This document shows, piece after piece, positions 1 through 6,992 of a DNA stretch of 16,073 nt. The notes under the pieces are model-generated. The model ran no database searches, was not told the DNA's origin, and saw nothing but the letters and a program-made list of their open reading frames with translations. The translations under genes and the position numbers were made by a program. The stretch is from an uncultured Bacteroidota bacterium. GTDB lineage: Bacteria; Bacteroidota; Bacteroidia; Chitinophagales; Chitinophagaceae. Numbering within the stretch: position 1 is the first letter of the stretch; each line of letters begins with the position of its first letter. The stretch covers positions 1-16,073 of the forward strand of contig CAIRSV010000189.1 of assembly GCA_903881265.1 (NCBI GenBank). Direction: 5' to 3'.

Positions 1-282
1 AGCACGCAACTACCGCAATACAAACTGATACGGATGCAGCGAGAAATAGAGCAATTGTATACAACAACAGCTACGTCGTATCAGAACGCTAAATTTAAAT
101 TACTTTCCGAAAGCCCTATTTTTCAGGTATTAGATCAGGCAGGCGCACCTTATACATTTGACAAACCCAATTGGAAAAAGAATGCAGCTATTGCCTTTAT
201 GATTTCGTGTCTTGTGCTGTGTCTATTTTTCACAAGAAAAATAATAATGCGAATAGTGATTGATGAATTGTCAAATGCCTAA
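1..282 (+). CDS. C-terminal end of a Wzz-like polysaccharide chain-length protein (5' partial)
   Basis: The reading frame is open from the first base, so this is the 3' end of a longer gene; the ATG at 34 is probably an internal methionine. The 93 visible residues hold a charged, helical stretch ending a coiled coil, then a proline-containing segment (SPIFQVLDQAGAPYTF, about residues 38-53). A basic residue cluster and one hydrophobic helix (about 59-78) follow, with a short basic tail. This order is typical of the C-terminal end of Wzz/GNVR-type chain-length regulators, which sit in the inner membrane and set the length of surface polysaccharides. That assignment is inference from layout and the SPIFQVLDxxxxP motif; the N-terminal Wzz domain lies outside the window. 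The gene overlaps the convergent ABC permease gene by 4 bases at the stop codons. An unrelated single-span membrane protein is possible. Confidence 0.6.
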   Translation, partial: STQLPQYKLIRMQREIEQLYTTTATSYQNAKFKLLSESPIFQVLDQAGAPYTFDKPNWKKNAAIAFMISCLVLCLFFTRKIIMRIVIDELSNA

Positions 283-1580
283 CGATATCGCATCCATTTA
301 ATGACTTCCTTCCAACTTGCTTTTTTGCCATACATTAAAATGCCTGTTCGATAAATCTTAGCGCTTAACCAGGTCATCAATACAAAGCCCGCTACCAACA
401 ACAACATCGATGTGGCAATTTGCCAAGCGGGCACGCCGTAAGGTATTCGCGCCATCATCACAATCGGCGACGTAAGTGGAAACATACTACCAAAAATAGC
501 CAAGGTGCTATTCGGGTCTTTGATTGCTGATGTCATAATAAAAAAAGCAAGGATGATAGGCATTGTAATTGGAATGGTCATTTGCTGTGCTTCCTGTTGA
601 TCTTCATTGACCAAACTGCCAACAGCCGCAAACATCGCAGCATATAAAAAGTAGCCACCAAGGAAATAGAAGAGAAAACAACTAAGAATCAAGCTCCAAT
701 GCTGATTGGATAATGAATTGAATATACCAGCAAGTTCGGAGGTAGGCACCTTACTCATCGCATCCATGCCGGCTGCCGAGCTAGGGTGCATCGCTTGACG
801 AAGTTCAGGAATAAATAATGGTAGCAGAAATTGCAGTGAACCTGTGAGGATAAGCCATAACAAAAACTGTGTTAGTCCCACCAACGCTATTCCAACTATT
901 TTTCCCATCATCAATTGAAAAGGTCTTACGCTGCTGATAATGACTTCCGCAATTCGATTTGTTTTTTCTTCCATCACGCCGCGCATCACGCCCATACCAT
1001 AAATTAAAATCACTAAATAAATGAGAAAGCCTGTGACATATCCAATCATAGTGGCAATTTCTGAACTTGTTTCCTGATTATTTTTTAAATCAAAACTCTT
1101 GAGCCGTATGCTCGAATTATTGATACTGTCAATTTTTTCTTTATCGATGCCTTCGTCCTGCATTTGTTTGATCTGATAAATTGTATTCATGTCATCAGAG
1201 ATAAATTCTTTGGCACTCAAACTGACACCGCCGTCTTTGTAAATATTGACACTATCAGGCAATCCATTTTTGAATGGATAAATGTGAAGCAGGATATCGC
1301 ACTTGTTTTTTTCTAGCAGTGTTGTATAGTTTTCGTGTGTGTCATCTGCGATATATGTGATTGTATAGGATGACGAGCTCGTATCCATCTTATTGATAAA
1401 TACACCACTTTCGTCAATCACTGCGATGGCTTCTTTCTGCTCGCTTTTCGCGGCCATATAGGCCATCGTGGCGATGAGCCCAAACATCAGGATAGGAATT
1501 AAAAGCGTAGTAACCAGAAATGATTTTTTCTTCACGCGTGAAATATATTCACGCTGTATGATGAGCCATATTTTGTTCAT
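279..1580 (-). CDS. ABC-2 type permease, NatB-like
   Basis: This 433-residue integral membrane protein is the probable membrane half of an ABC exporter. The N-terminus has a basic amphipathic segment (MNKIWLIIQREYISRVKKKS) and a first membrane helix at about 20-43. A large soluble, presumably extracytoplasmic region follows, to about 175. Five to six hydrophobic helices fill about 178-425. The sequence GVMRGVMEEKTNRIAEVIISS around 197-217 is the conserved cytoplasmic segment seen in the NatB/ABC-2 family, just before a helix. This topology of one helix, a big loop and a C-terminal helix bundle matches NatB, known in Bacillus for sodium efflux. The substrate here cannot be read from sequence. 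The gene starts 17 bases after the ATPase gene stops, so the two form an operon. Start ATG at 1580; no competing start is obvious. Confidence 0.9.
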   Translation of the reverse strand: MNKIWLIIQREYISRVKKKSFLVTTLLIPILMFGLIATMAYMAAKSEQKEAIAVIDESGVFINKMDTSSSSYTITYIADDTHENYTTLLEKNKCDILLHIYPFKNGLPDSVNIYKDGGVSLSAKEFISDDMNTIYQIKQMQDEGIDKEKIDSINNSSIRLKSFDLKNNQETSSEIATMIGYVTGFLIYLVILIYGMGVMRGVMEEKTNRIAEVIISSVRPFQLMMGKIVGIALVGLTQFLLWLILTGSLQFLLPLFIPELRQAMHPSSAAGMDAMSKVPTSELAGIFNSLSNQHWSLILSCFLFYFLGGYFLYAAMFAAVGSLVNEDQQEAQQMTIPITMPIILAFFIMTSAIKDPNSTLAIFGSMFPLTSPIVMMARIPYGVPAWQIATSMLLLVAGFVLMTWLSAKIYRTGILMYGKKASWKEVIKWMRYR

Positions 1581-1597
1581 AGTAAATTGTTGTTTAG

Positions 1598-2512
1598 TTA
1601 GTTTGAATCAAATTGTCGTACCCCACCGTTGTCGCCTTCGACCAAGCGGATAAAAATATCATTGAGCGACGGAAGAATTTCGCTGTATGTTTTTATTTTT
1701 AATTGCTGTGCTAAACAATACGACAGCAGATTCGTGGCTTCTTCATTGTTTTCAAATCGAAGTGTATAGTGATGCCCTTCTTGCGCTATGATATTTTTTT
1801 CATAACCCTGTATTGCTTGATCTACTTCGAGTTGAAACATATTCTGTTTGAAGTCTTCCTTGATTGCTGCAACCGATCCATGTAAAATCAGTTTTCCTTT
1901 ATTGACCAAGGCAATTTCGCGACAGATTTCTTCGACTTGTTCCATACGATGTGTCGAGAAAATAATCGTGGTTCCTTTTTGCGCAAGCGCATAAATTTCA
2001 TCTTTAATGACCGCACTGTTCACAGGATCTAAACCGCTGAAGGGTTCGTCAAGAATCAATAGTGCAGGATTGTGTAGGATTGTGATAACAAATTGTAATT
2101 TTTGTGACATGCCTTTGCTGAGGTCTTCCACCTTTTTATTTTTCCAGCTTTGCATATCAAGTTTATCAAACCAATACTTGATGTTGCGTAGGGTATCGAT
2201 TTTGCTAAGACCTTTAAGCTGACCTAGATAGAGCGCTTGTTCCCCGACCTTCATTTTTTTATATAAGCCTCGTTCTTCAGGCATATAACCAATCAAGGGA
2301 CTATGTTTGATTAAGTCGAAAGGTTCGCCATGTAAGCGAATAGTACCTGCATCGGGTAAGGTGATACCGGTAATTATTCTGAGTAGGCTCGACTTGCCTG
2401 CACCATTTGGTCCGAGAAGACCAAAGATCGAACCCTTCTTTACGGTAAGTGAAATATCGTCAACGGCCTTTTGAGTGGCATACTGCTTTTTCAAATGTTG
2501 GACGTCTAGCAT
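1598..2512 (-). CDS. ABC transporter ATP-binding protein, NatA-like
   Basis: This 304-residue cytoplasmic ATPase powers the adjacent NatB-like permease. All nucleotide-binding motifs are visible: Walker A GPNGAGKS (34-41), a Q-loop region GYMPEERGLY (75-84) in which glutamates stand where glutamine is usual, signature LSKGMSQ (131-137), Walker B LLILDEP (151-157), D-loop SGLD (159-162) and switch histidine in STHRM (His188). Residues from about 215 to 300 form a C-terminal regulatory extension of the DUF4162 type common in this subfamily. The gene is first in a two-gene operon with the permease. A strong terminator separates it from the upstream M16 genes and a TAnnTTTG box lies 22 bases before its ATG, so it probably has its own transcript. 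The substrate is unknown; ion, peptide or small-molecule efflux are all possible. Confidence 0.93.
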   Translation of the reverse strand: MLDVQHLKKQYATQKAVDDISLTVKKGSIFGLLGPNGAGKSSLLRIITGITLPDAGTIRLHGEPFDLIKHSPLIGYMPEERGLYKKMKVGEQALYLGQLKGLSKIDTLRNIKYWFDKLDMQSWKNKKVEDLSKGMSQKLQFVITILHNPALLILDEPFSGLDPVNSAVIKDEIYALAQKGTTIIFSTHRMEQVEEICREIALVNKGKLILHGSVAAIKEDFKQNMFQLEVDQAIQGYEKNIIAQEGHHYTLRFENNEEATNLLSYCLAQQLKIKTYSEILPSLNDIFIRLVEGDNGGVRQFDSN

Positions 2513-2534
2513 GGTATTTTTTTTAGTAGTGTAT

Positions 2535-2542
2535 CAAAGCTA
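2535..2542 (-). promoter_or_regulatory. Candidate -7 box for the ABC exporter operon
   Basis: The minus strand reads TAGCTTTG, an exact match to the Bacteroidota -7 consensus TAnnTTTG, 22 bases upstream of the ATPase ATG at 2512. No TTG is found at the expected -33 distance, where the terminator stem lies, so the promoter would be weak or activator-dependent. Its place just downstream of a terminator supports separate transcription of the exporter operon. Confidence 0.4.
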
Positions 2543-2545
2543 ATT

Positions 2546-2576
2546 AAAAAAAAACCGACTCGTTCGAATCGGTTTT
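2546..2576 (-). terminator. Intrinsic terminator of the M16 peptidase operon
   Basis: On the minus strand an 8-bp stem AAAACCGA / TCGGTTTT (2576-2569 with 2558-2551) encloses a 10-base loop. It is followed directly by an uninterrupted T run (2554-2546, sharing its first bases with the stem). The stem begins 8 bases after the stop codon of the non-catalytic M16 gene at 2584. Stem, position and T-run all fit a factor-independent terminator. The A-rich left arm makes it look partly bidirectional, but no plus-strand gene ends here. Confidence 0.85.
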
Positions 2577-2583
2577 AATTTTT

Positions 2584-4665
2584 TTATTTGAAAAGTTCAT
2601 CTGAAATATTGGTGTTGATATCGATCCGTTGCAATTTCATTTCCATGAGTCCCATTGGGCCTCCAGATTGTTTGATTATCTGAGGATATTTCAACCCGCC
2701 TTGTCCATCTTTATAATCGAGGAAATAAGTGGCTTGTGTCACTTTTCCTTGAGGACCATCTTCTGATTCTTCTGTTTTTACTTTGTAGCCTGTTTTTACA
2801 TCATAATAAGCCATTACTATATCGCCATTTGGCTTGGTAATTTCTACTTGATAGGCATCGGCATCATCAACCTTTTCAGTTCCTTTCAACGAAAGTTTAT
2901 GATCAGGTAACAGATAACCTAATTCCTGACTCATATTCGCTTCATCGGCGTATTGCTTGGTTTCTTCTTCATCAAAGTCTTTCTTCTGACCTTGCATAGT
3001 CATATAACCTTTGGTTCCATCGAACACAATTTTTTGCAATGAATTTCCGGCCATGTTTACATCAATCAATAATTTATTCGGACTTTTTCTAGTTGTATTG
3101 ATATTGATTTTCATTCCCTGCATTTCCATACCCATGATCACTGTCATATCTTTTACATTTTCCCAAGCGCTTGTACCGCCTGTCATATCGATATGCTTTT
3201 GAATGACACTGCGTGCCGAAATATTAGATGGTATTGCTGCTGCTGGAGCATCGTTCATCACATTTCCGTTCATATCGTAGATGGTAACTGGACCGAATTT
3301 TTTCATTTTTTCAGCAACCATTTTTTTATCGCCAGCGACTGTGATATACGCCACACCAGGTGTGATATATTTTTTAGCTACATCCATCACATCTTGAGCG
3401 GTGACAGCTTCAACATGTTTCAGATAATTTTTATAATAATCTTTCGGCATGTTGTACTTCTTCTCATTGATTGCATATCTAGCTAATGTTTTAGGATCTT
3501 CGAGACCTAGGGCAAACGTACCAGCCATATAATTTTTAAATCCTTGTAATTGTTCATCAGGCACGAGTTCAGTGCGAAGCTTCTCCATTTCTTTCAAAAT
3601 TTCGGCTACGGAACTATCGCTTGCAGAAGTGGTGCTATTGGCTGTAGCCGAAAAGCTTCCTCCGAAAGGCAACTCATCGCTGCGTACTGACGAGTATGAG
3701 CCATATGTCCAAGCGTGTGTTTCACGAAGATTCTGGAAAAGTCGTCCTGTGCTTCCGCCACCGAGGATTCCATTGGCAACCTTCAGTTTGATTTCATCAG
3801 GTGAGCCTTGTTTCATGTTCACAGGATAGGTGACATTAATAACGCTTTGTACCGCGCCCGATTTATTGACAATCCCAACAGCTGCGCCAGTTGGCGGCTT
3901 GGGTGTCGAATAGGTTGCTACAGGCACGGCCTTCTTTTGCCATTTGCCAAAATTCTTTTCCACCTGAGCCTTTGCTTCAGCAAGTGTGATATCGCCTACG
4001 ATAGCCATATACGCAACATTCGGACGAAAATAGGTTTCGAAAAATTTCTTGCAACGATCTAGTGTAATTTTATCAACGCTTTTTTCAGTTGACACTTCGC
4101 CATACGGATGGTTTTTGCCATAGTTTAGAATCGACGTAATGTTTCTGCTCATCGCTTCAGGATCGTCTTGATTTTGTGCAAGTCCTGATTTAGCTTGTTT
4201 TTTTAATTTGTCAAGTTCTTCTTGTGAAAAATTAGGGCTAGTCAATACTTCTCCGCAAAGAGCGAGTAATTTATCTGAATTTTTTTTCAGGGTTTGCATG
4301 TAAATGCCGCCGTTCCCAATATTGAGGGTTGCGCCCAGCATATCCAATTCCTGATTGAACTGATCTTTCGATTTTGTTTTAGTGCCGGCGGTAAGAAGTT
4401 CACCGATGAAATCTTGAAAGCCTACCATATCGCCTTGCACTTCAGGACGAATGTCGAAATCGATGGAATAGGATACTGAAGGTAGTTTGTGATTTTCAAC
4501 CACATACACTTTAATCCCATTCGAAGAAACGAACGATTGTGCGGTTCCCATTTGAAGCAATGGTGCGGGACCTGCTTTAGGGCGTATACTTCTGTCGATT
4601 GTTTGGCCATAGGCAGAAGAACCTATCATTAATACGGCCGCTATATGTAAAATGAATTTTTTCAT
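2584..4665 (-). CDS. Non-catalytic M16-family peptidase subunit with an added C-terminal domain
   Basis: This 693-residue secreted protein starts with a signal peptide (MKKFILHIAAVLMIGSSAYG). Residues about 40-465 form two M16 half-domains. The zinc motif HxxEH is lost: the aligned segment GFQDFIGELL (82-91) has Asp85, Gly88 and Glu89 where His, Glu and His are expected. The second half keeps GGGSTGRLF...RETHAWTYGSYSS (302-326), including Arg308 and Tyr321, resembling the R/Y pair that non-catalytic M16B subunits supply for substrate binding. Residues about 478-693 form an extra, probably beta-rich domain. It resembles LolA/outer-membrane lipoprotein-sorting folds in style (VFDGTKGYMTMQGQ, YYDVKTGYKVKTEE), but that fold is inference. 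The gene follows the catalytic M16 gene by 38 bases and precedes a terminator, so the two are co-transcribed and probably form a periplasmic heterodimer. Confidence 0.9.
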   Translation of the reverse strand: MKKFILHIAAVLMIGSSAYGQTIDRSIRPKAGPAPLLQMGTAQSFVSSNGIKVYVVENHKLPSVSYSIDFDIRPEVQGDMVGFQDFIGELLTAGTKTKSKDQFNQELDMLGATLNIGNGGIYMQTLKKNSDKLLALCGEVLTSPNFSQEELDKLKKQAKSGLAQNQDDPEAMSRNITSILNYGKNHPYGEVSTEKSVDKITLDRCKKFFETYFRPNVAYMAIVGDITLAEAKAQVEKNFGKWQKKAVPVATYSTPKPPTGAAVGIVNKSGAVQSVINVTYPVNMKQGSPDEIKLKVANGILGGGSTGRLFQNLRETHAWTYGSYSSVRSDELPFGGSFSATANSTTSASDSSVAEILKEMEKLRTELVPDEQLQGFKNYMAGTFALGLEDPKTLARYAINEKKYNMPKDYYKNYLKHVEAVTAQDVMDVAKKYITPGVAYITVAGDKKMVAEKMKKFGPVTIYDMNGNVMNDAPAAAIPSNISARSVIQKHIDMTGGTSAWENVKDMTVIMGMEMQGMKININTTRKSPNKLLIDVNMAGNSLQKIVFDGTKGYMTMQGQKKDFDEEETKQYADEANMSQELGYLLPDHKLSLKGTEKVDDADAYQVEITKPNGDIVMAYYDVKTGYKVKTEESEDGPQGKVTQATYFLDYKDGQGGLKYPQIIKQSGGPMGLMEMKLQRIDINTNISDELFK

Positions 4666-4703
4666 TTCTAGATGTATTTAAATTTTAATTGAGATTGTTG
4701 AAA

Positions 4704-6026
4704 TTAGTTTTTGCTACTGTCTGGTAAGTAATACAATACAAGACGGTTGTTTTTGGTAAAGTATTTCTTCGCCACAGCTTGCATATCAGCCACTGTTACT
4801 TTCATATAACGATCAAGTTCTGTATTGATCAAGTTGGCATTACCAAAATACACATGGTAGTTGGCAAGATTTTCTACGATGCCTAATACGCGTTGATTTT
4901 GTGAAATGAATTGGTTCTCAATTTGATTTTTACATTTTTGTAATTCATCCGCACTGACAGGATTATTGACGATGTTTTCGATTTCATCATTCATTGCTTT
5001 TTCAAGCTCCTCGGGTTTTATACCCATATTGCCGATGCCATACATCATAGTCATACCCGGGTCTTCGGAAGGCAAGCTGAAGGCTCCTGCAGCCACTGCC
5101 TTTTGTTGTTTATCAACCACTTGTTTTTGTAAACGTGAGCTTTTTCCTTCAGATAAAATCTGACCTAGCATTTCCAAGGCATAGGCGTCGGCTGTGCCTT
5201 GTGAAGGCGCGTGATACGCAAACACCACAGCAGGTAATTGCACTTTGTCATAGAAGGTCACACGCTTCTCGGCAGTTTGCACAGGCTCTTTAATTGTCGG
5301 ACGAACAATAGGCTTGCTGCCTCTTGGTATGGTACCAAAATATTTTTCTATCCAAGCTTTGGCTTGTGTGATATTGATATCGCCACCAACTGACAGGGTT
5401 GCATTGTCGGGAACATAAAAGGTTTTATAGAAGTCCATAAACTCGGGTAGCTTCGCCTGATCGATATATTGCGCTTCGCCGATGGGTGTCCATTGATACG
5501 GATGCACGGTATATGAGTTCTTAAATATTTGTTCTAACAAGCGACCGTAAGGCGTGTTCTCATAGCGTTGTTTCTTTTCTTCTTTTACAACCTTGCGTTG
5601 TGTTTCTAATCCGATATCATCGATTTTAGCGTGCAGCATACGCTCGCTTTCCATCCACAAACCTTGCTCTAGTTTGTTAGAAGGGAGTGTTTCGAAATAA
5701 AATGTTCTGTCGAAGCTAGTGTTTGCGTTGATCACGCCACCGTTGTTTTGAACAAGTTTCATGTATTCGCCGCGCTCGATATTTTCACTTCCTTCGAAGA
5801 GTAGATGTTCGAAAAAGTGGGCAAATCCTGTACGTGTAGGATCTTCGTTTTTAGAACCTACATGATACAATACTGAGATAGCCACAGTTGGAATTGTGTG
5901 GTCTTCGTGCAGGATAACATGTAAGCCGTTAGGTAAATCGTACTCAGTAAATTTTATATTCACCGATTGGGCACTCGCGGCATATGAACTAATGACCGTG
6001 AGTAATGAGAAAATGGTTTTTCGCAT
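4704..6026 (-). CDS. Catalytic M16-family zinc metallopeptidase
   Basis: This 440-residue secreted zinc peptidase carries the inverted zinc motif HFFEH (His70, Glu73, His74). The expected third ligand, a glutamate, lies in VVKEEKKQRYEN (Glu149 or Glu150), about 76 residues later. The second M16 half (about 220-430) has SEGKSSRLQ but lacks the downstream RE...Y part of the R/Y pair. It should therefore depend on the next gene's product, as in two-subunit M16B enzymes. The longest frame begins at 6074, but the start at 6026 is chosen because it begins a typical signal peptide (MRKTIFSLLTVISSYAASAQ). The 16 residues upstream are polar, and the promoter candidate lies inside them. Family knowledge says these enzymes degrade peptides in the periplasm; the physiological substrate here is unknown. 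Confidence 0.93.
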   Translation of the reverse strand: MRKTIFSLLTVISSYAASAQSVNIKFTEYDLPNGLHVILHEDHTIPTVAISVLYHVGSKNEDPTRTGFAHFFEHLLFEGSENIERGEYMKLVQNNGGVINANTSFDRTFYFETLPSNKLEQGLWMESERMLHAKIDDIGLETQRKVVKEEKKQRYENTPYGRLLEQIFKNSYTVHPYQWTPIGEAQYIDQAKLPEFMDFYKTFYVPDNATLSVGGDINITQAKAWIEKYFGTIPRGSKPIVRPTIKEPVQTAEKRVTFYDKVQLPAVVFAYHAPSQGTADAYALEMLGQILSEGKSSRLQKQVVDKQQKAVAAGAFSLPSEDPGMTMMYGIGNMGIKPEELEKAMNDEIENIVNNPVSADELQKCKNQIENQFISQNQRVLGIVENLANYHVYFGNANLINTELDRYMKVTVADMQAVAKKYFTKNNRLVLYYLPDSSKN

Positions 6027-6041
6027 GTTTAAATTTTTATG

Positions 6042-6074
6042 CAAAATAATACTATTCTCTCTAGGTTTCTGCAA
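6042..6074 (-). promoter_or_regulatory. Weak promoter candidate for the M16 operon
   Basis: On the minus strand TTG (6074-6072) is followed 20 bases later by TATTATTTTG (6051-6042), a relaxed version of the TAnnTTTG box with four bases between TA and TTTG. It ends 15 bases before the preferred ATG at 6026. The match is imperfect, so this is only a candidate. If real, the longer reading frame from 6074 could not be translated from this transcript. Confidence 0.3.
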
Positions 6075-6080
6075 AAGAAA

Positions 6081-6099
6081 TCGATGAAAGGTCGATGAA
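6081..6099. repeat. Tandem 8-base direct repeat upstream of the M16 genes
   Basis: TCGATGAA occurs at 6081-6088 and again at 6092-6099, an 11-base period close to one DNA helical turn. It lies just upstream of the weak M16 promoter candidate. It could be a protein-binding site or chance; nothing else supports it. Confidence 0.25.
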
Positions 6100-6159
6100 G
6101 AGGATAGATGCTTTCAAGAAGAATCCAATCTGCAATAAAATAAAAGACAGTGCGTTGAA

Positions 6160-6861
6160 TTAAAGTCCTGACACGCAAATACCGACCGAATAAGGTCTTA
6201 CATTTTCTGGTCCAGCATTGGCTTTGAATAAACCACCCAAGTTATAGGAACCGAACACTGAGAAATTACCATATCCGATTCTAGCAGTGGTTGCATAACG
6301 CCATGTTTCAACGTAGCGTTTTGTACTTACCTTTTCAATAATAGGTTTATTGTTAAACGTGCGTTTGCCTTTGGTATGAGATGATAATAGTGTTCCTACT
6401 TTCAACCCAAGTGCTATCTTGACGCCTTTATTTCTATTTTCTTTATTACCAAAATAGCGAATCTCAAAAGGGGCTTCGATGTATGAGGTGGTCAGTTTAT
6501 ATTTTTTATATGGTTCTGTTTCAGAAATGAAGGAAATCGAGGCTGCTGTATCAGTCAATACAATCTGCTGATCCTTCAAGAAGATACTGCTTGTGCCTAT
6601 TCCAAGTCCGGCAGCAAAGCTAAAATTCGATTTCATGATCGGAAAATCATAACACAGATAGGCGTTGAAGGCACGACCAAGTCCGTTTACTTTAATGCTG
6701 TCTGGATGATTGGTCCAATTATCGTAGCCAAACTGTATCATCACATAATCTCGAGAAGGCATGCTATATGCCGATTTTGATAACATCGAAGAGGGTGAAG
6801 ATTGTGCGTTTGAAACCGACACGCTAAGAATCGCAAGCAGCGTTAAAATGTATTTATTCAT
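6160..6861 (-). CDS. Secreted outer-membrane beta-barrel-type protein
   Basis: This 233-residue protein is predicted to be exported and inserted in the outer membrane. It starts with a signal peptide (MNKYILTLLAILSVSVSNAQ). The rest consists of alternating short beta-type segments rich in aromatic and glycine residues, such as FNAYLCYDF, FSFAAGLGIGTSSIF, YIEAPFEIRYFG, VKIALGLKVGTLL and YGNFSVFGSYNLGGLF. This matches the outer-membrane protein beta-barrel type (PF13568/PorT-like) frequent in Bacteroidota; the family name is inference. A longer frame begins at 6891, but it would place a good promoter (6907-6879) inside the gene. Start at 6861 (or the adjacent ATG at 6864) gives a standard signal peptide and a short leader. 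The gene is divergent from the sensor kinase gene, with a 131-base shared control region. Its function is not known. Confidence 0.8.
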   Translation of the reverse strand: MNKYILTLLAILSVSVSNAQSSPSSMLSKSAYSMPSRDYVMIQFGYDNWTNHPDSIKVNGLGRAFNAYLCYDFPIMKSNFSFAAGLGIGTSSIFLKDQQIVLTDTAASISFISETEPYKKYKLTTSYIEAPFEIRYFGNKENRNKGVKIALGLKVGTLLSSHTKGKRTFNNKPIIEKVSTKRYVETWRYATTARIGYGNFSVFGSYNLGGLFKANAGPENVRPYSVGICVSGL

Positions 6862-6878
6862 CATGATGGAGTTGAGTG

Positions 6879-6907
6879 CAAATATATTCATTCAGGATTA
6901 ATAGCAA
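6879..6907 (-). promoter_or_regulatory. Promoter of the beta-barrel gene, TTG-N18-TATATTTG
   Basis: The minus strand has TTG (6907-6905), an 18-base spacer and TATATTTG (6886-6879), an exact match to the Bacteroidota promoter TTG/TAnnTTTG with near-ideal spacing. Transcription would begin about 6873, giving a leader near 12 bases before the ATG at 6861. This promoter decides the start codon against 6891. Confidence 0.65.
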
Positions 6908-6978
6908 TCGTTAAAATAAAGAGAATGATAGTTCTTTTTCGTTCATATAATGATGAGACCTTTTATCAACATATACCG

Positions 6979-6990
6979 ATCAAATTTGAT
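6979..6990. promoter_or_regulatory. Perfect 12-bp palindrome before the sensor kinase gene
   Basis: ATCAAATTTGAT is a perfect 12-base inverted repeat ending 2 bases before the kinase ATG at 6993. It could be an operator for a dimeric regulator, but it is short and AT-rich, so chance is possible. No TAnnTTTG box is seen for the kinase in front of it. Confidence 0.35.
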
Positions 6991-6992
6991 AC

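Noticed and set aside
7..282. Possibility that the first gene is a complete small membrane protein starting at 34
   Set aside because: The frame stays open to base 1 and the residues before 34 continue the same polar helix pattern, so a truncated larger protein is more likely.
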